NCBI RefSeq assembly: GCF_002288525.1
Contig: NZ_CP023067.1
Location: 558,001-622,000, forward strand
Length of the DNA stretch: 64,000 nucleotides
Reading direction: 5' to 3'
Source: Sinorhizobium sojae CCBAU 05684
GTDB lineage: Bacteria > Pseudomonadota > Alphaproteobacteria > Rhizobiales > Rhizobiaceae
The stretch's first letter is position 1. Each line of letters begins with the position of its first letter. The notes beneath the pieces were generated by a model. It did no database searches, was not told the DNA's origin, and worked only from the letters and a program-made list of their open reading frames with translations. Below, piece by piece: positions 62,369 to 64,000 of this stretch. Both the position numbers and the translations under genes were made by a program.

Positions 62369-62430
62369 TACAGCGCCGCGCGTCTTTTCAGACACGCAGA
62401 GGTCGCTGTAACTCTTTGAATCTGCGCATC
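62369..62430 (+). repeat. dispersed palindrome, copy 6
   Basis: TACAGCGCCGCGCGTCTTTTCAGACACGCAGAGGTCGCTGTAACTCTTTGAATCTGCGCATCG: same orientation as copy 5 and about 43 bp from it, so two copies stand in tandem in the mucR-sufE gap. Bases between hold no gene. Confidence 0.85.
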
Positions 62431-62485
62431 GAGCTTTCCAAAAATCGGGTACGATTTTCGGGCCGATGCACTAGGTGGAACGGCA

Positions 62486-62908
62486 TTATGCCGGCAGGCG
62501 CGTCTCGGCCTCACTCTTGATCCGCCGGACCATAGAGCGCAAACCATTGGCGCGCTGGGCCGATAGATGTTCGATGAGACCGATCTTGCCGAAGGTCTCG
62601 AGAGCATCGATTTTTGCGATTTCGGAGGCGTGCTTGCCGGAAAAGATGGCGAGGGCGATCGCCACGAGCCCGCGGACGATGTGGGCGTCCGATTCTCCGT
62701 GAAAAGTAAGGACCGGGTCTTCGGGATCACCCGCCGTCTCGGTCACCAGCCAAACCTGGCTTGCGCAGCCCTGCACCTTGTTCTCGTTCGTTCTCAAGAC
62801 CTCCGGCATAGCCGGCAGTCCCTTGCCCAACTCGATCACATAGCGGTAGCGGTCCTCCCAATCGTCCAGGAAGGCAAAATCATCGATGATCTGGTCAAGG
62901 GAAGTCAT
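62486..62908 (-). CDS. sufE: cysteine desulfuration protein SufE
   Basis: SufE accepts sulfur from the desulfurase SufS for iron-sulfur assembly. The 140-residue protein has IIDDFAFLDDWEDRYRYVIELGKGLP and the active-site Cys in NKVQGCASQVWLV (C48-50 region), then DAHIVRGLVAIALAIFSGKHASEI. ATG 62908 opens MTSLDQIID; an upstream extension of the frame is not coding-like. It stands away from any suf operon here. Confidence 0.95.
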   Translation of the reverse strand: MTSLDQIIDDFAFLDDWEDRYRYVIELGKGLPAMPEVLRTNENKVQGCASQVWLVTETAGDPEDPVLTFHGESDAHIVRGLVAIALAIFSGKHASEIAKIDALETFGKIGLIEHLSAQRANGLRSMVRRIKSEAETRLPA

Positions 62909-63109
62909 GGGCCGTCCGATATTGGCGTTCTGCTGGCGCCGAAGGATGCGATTCCTTTCGATCCTTCGGCTGTTCGCCGGGGATCCATCACTCATATAGG
63001 GGATGCTGGCCGCAAAGAGAACAGCCAATGATTATTCGGTTATCCACGTCGACTGCCAGCGCGGGTCCATCGCGCCGACGGGCGCGACATCGCCTACCGT
63101 AGCGGGGCG

Positions 63110-63547
63110 TTACCTGGCGCCCGCTGCCTTGGGTTCGAGACGCGGTTCCGGGACCGGTGTGCGCTTGAAGCCGGGCATTGCGTCATGCCCTGTCTTCGCG
63201 GTTGCGTCGTCTTCGACCGGGCCTACCGTGCCGGTCATGACCATGGCGTCGGGTGCCGCCGCATGCGTCCCGGCAAACTGGCTGTCCAGGAATTCATAGG
63301 CGATCCGCGCGCCTTCGCGGGCGCGGTGACCGAGCGCGACGAAGGTTTCCGTACCCTTCGCGCAAACATCGGGCTTCTCGGCGCAAATCGCGCTAACATA
63401 CTGGATCGCCTCATTGGCTGCGGAGAAGGTGTCTCCGATCTCGATCGTCGGGCCCTGATCGAGCTTTGCGCTGCTCGAGGGATCGAGAAAGGGCAGCAGT
63501 ACCAGCACCAGCGAAAACCAGAACGTCGCCTTTACGAGAAACCACAT
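63110..63547 (-). CDS. DUF5330 protein
   Basis: A 145-residue protein with an N-terminal membrane anchor (MWFLVKATFWFSLVLVLLPFL). A soluble domain follows: FSAANEAIQYVSAICAEKPDVCAKGTETFVALGHRAREGARIAYEFLD, where two cysteines (SAIC, DVC) are conserved in DUF5330. The C-terminal 45 residues are disordered and Pro/Ala/Glu-rich. Likely periplasmic; function unknown. ATG 63547 has only a weak upstream signal. Confidence 0.85.
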   Translation of the reverse strand: MWFLVKATFWFSLVLVLLPFLDPSSSAKLDQGPTIEIGDTFSAANEAIQYVSAICAEKPDVCAKGTETFVALGHRAREGARIAYEFLDSQFAGTHAAAPDAMVMTGTVGPVEDDATAKTGHDAMPGFKRTPVPEPRLEPKAAGAR

Positions 63548-64000
63548 GGTCCGAACATCCTCTGTTCGCTTGTCGGAAATTGCCGCTTTGGGCGTCACCG
63601 ATCAAGCCGTCCTTGCGCCATGTCGAAGCCAACGGCATTTCCGCTCATGTCACGCAAACGACCGTAAAATGGGAATCACAAGGCCGCTTTTCAAAAACCG
63701 ATCGGATTTGCTTCGAATTTTAATGAATCGTGCAATTTTGGCGTGCGGTACAATCCAAAAAGGCTCGCAATTTAACGATTGCCCTTAAGCTTCGTGGCGT
63801 AACGAGTGAGGCAACCGTCGGCGCTGCGGGCATCGGCATCGTCATGTCTCGCCCAATTGGTTAACATGGACCGGAAAATCCACGAAAATCCGTCGCTTAC
63901 ACCCCGTTAACCACAACCGACAAAGCTCGGAGGAATTGCTTCAAATCGGGAATTTTCGGCCGTCTCCACGGGCCTTTCGGGATACCCGCTTATTCTTTCA
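63548..64000. other. intergenic stretch to the window end
   Basis: 453 bases without a supported gene. It contains two GTTAAC-type sequences (near 63859 and 63906) and TTAA-rich stretches that could be half sites for CtrA, but no complete TTAA-N7-TTAA pair. It may be the promoter region of a gene beyond the window. Confidence 0.35.

Noticed and set aside
63850-63920. CtrA binding sites
   Set aside because: Two GTTAAC half sites are present but not in the TTAA-N7-TTAA arrangement; too weak to call.
1-64000. CRISPR array, insertion sequence, prophage or rRNA
   Set aside because: No regularly spaced repeats, transposase, integrase or rRNA-like sequence was seen.

Overview
The window is a GC-rich alphaproteobacterial chromosome segment, most likely from Sinorhizobium/Ensifer (close to S. 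meliloti). This rests on the combination of betI-betB-betA, cysH-cysD-cysN, a Ros/MucR zinc-finger regulator, a seven-gene Mrp/Pha antiporter operon, an ohrR/ohr pair, a ReAV-type asparaginase, and many short palindromic intergenic repeats of the RIME type. I see no rRNA, CRISPR array, phage or intact insertion sequence. The species is inferred; no search was run.

Layout. 1-6 kb: a DUF1499 membrane protein, a metallo-beta-lactamase-fold hydrolase, tRNA-Gln(TTG), tRNA-Pro(CGG), a small lipoprotein, rpsU and a cold-shock protein. 6.4-12.3 kb: the sulfate-assimilation operon cysHDN with a clear terminator, a CLC chloride channel, and a translationally coupled pair (DUF6152 protein and membrane protein). 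12.3-16.4 kb: the choline-to-glycine-betaine operon betI-betB-betA, without betC, and with a perfect palindrome in front of betI. 16.4-29 kb: HdeD-like protein, quinone oxidoreductase, a short unidentified transcript with a 23-codon ORF, a DUF3750 protein, asparaginase, a DeoR regulator facing a DUF4406 gene across tandem operator repeats, two glutathione transferases, a LysR/microprotein pair, a PAS-GAF-GGDEF-EAL protein, an L,D-transpeptidase and ohrR/ohr.

29-43 kb: a HerA-like ATPase, a run of small metabolic enzymes (aldo/keto reductase, tam, haloacid dehalogenase, tyrosine phosphatase, branched-chain aminotransferase), a frameshifted zinc alcohol dehydrogenase, superoxide dismutase, a WYL regulator, a LysE exporter, two c-type cytochromes, a PfpI protein and a GNAT acetyltransferase. 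The acetyltransferase is preceded by what looks like a complete ribosome-mediated attenuator: promoter, leaderless 16-codon aromatic-rich peptide, antiterminator and terminator. 43-55 kb: a MerR regulator next to a class A beta-lactamase remnant, SelO, a homocysteine methyltransferase, oligopeptidase B, an NmrA-like protein, a two-domain VOC protein, a perfect FixK/FNR box before a UspA gene followed by a DksA-like gene, a hemolysin III-family membrane protein and a frameshifted msrB.

55-64 kb: the mrpABCDEFG cation/proton antiporter operon, in which most neighbouring genes overlap by 1-4 bases; then mucR with a long AT-rich leader, two tandem copies of a dispersed palindrome, sufE and a DUF5330 protein.

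The most interesting points are the GNAT attenuator (42.6-42.76 kb), the self-complementary small transcript (18.3-18.5 kb), the missing betC with a repeat forming the end of betI, the beta-lactamase fossil beside a metal-type MerR operator, and two single-base frameshifts that are either pseudogenes or assembly errors.
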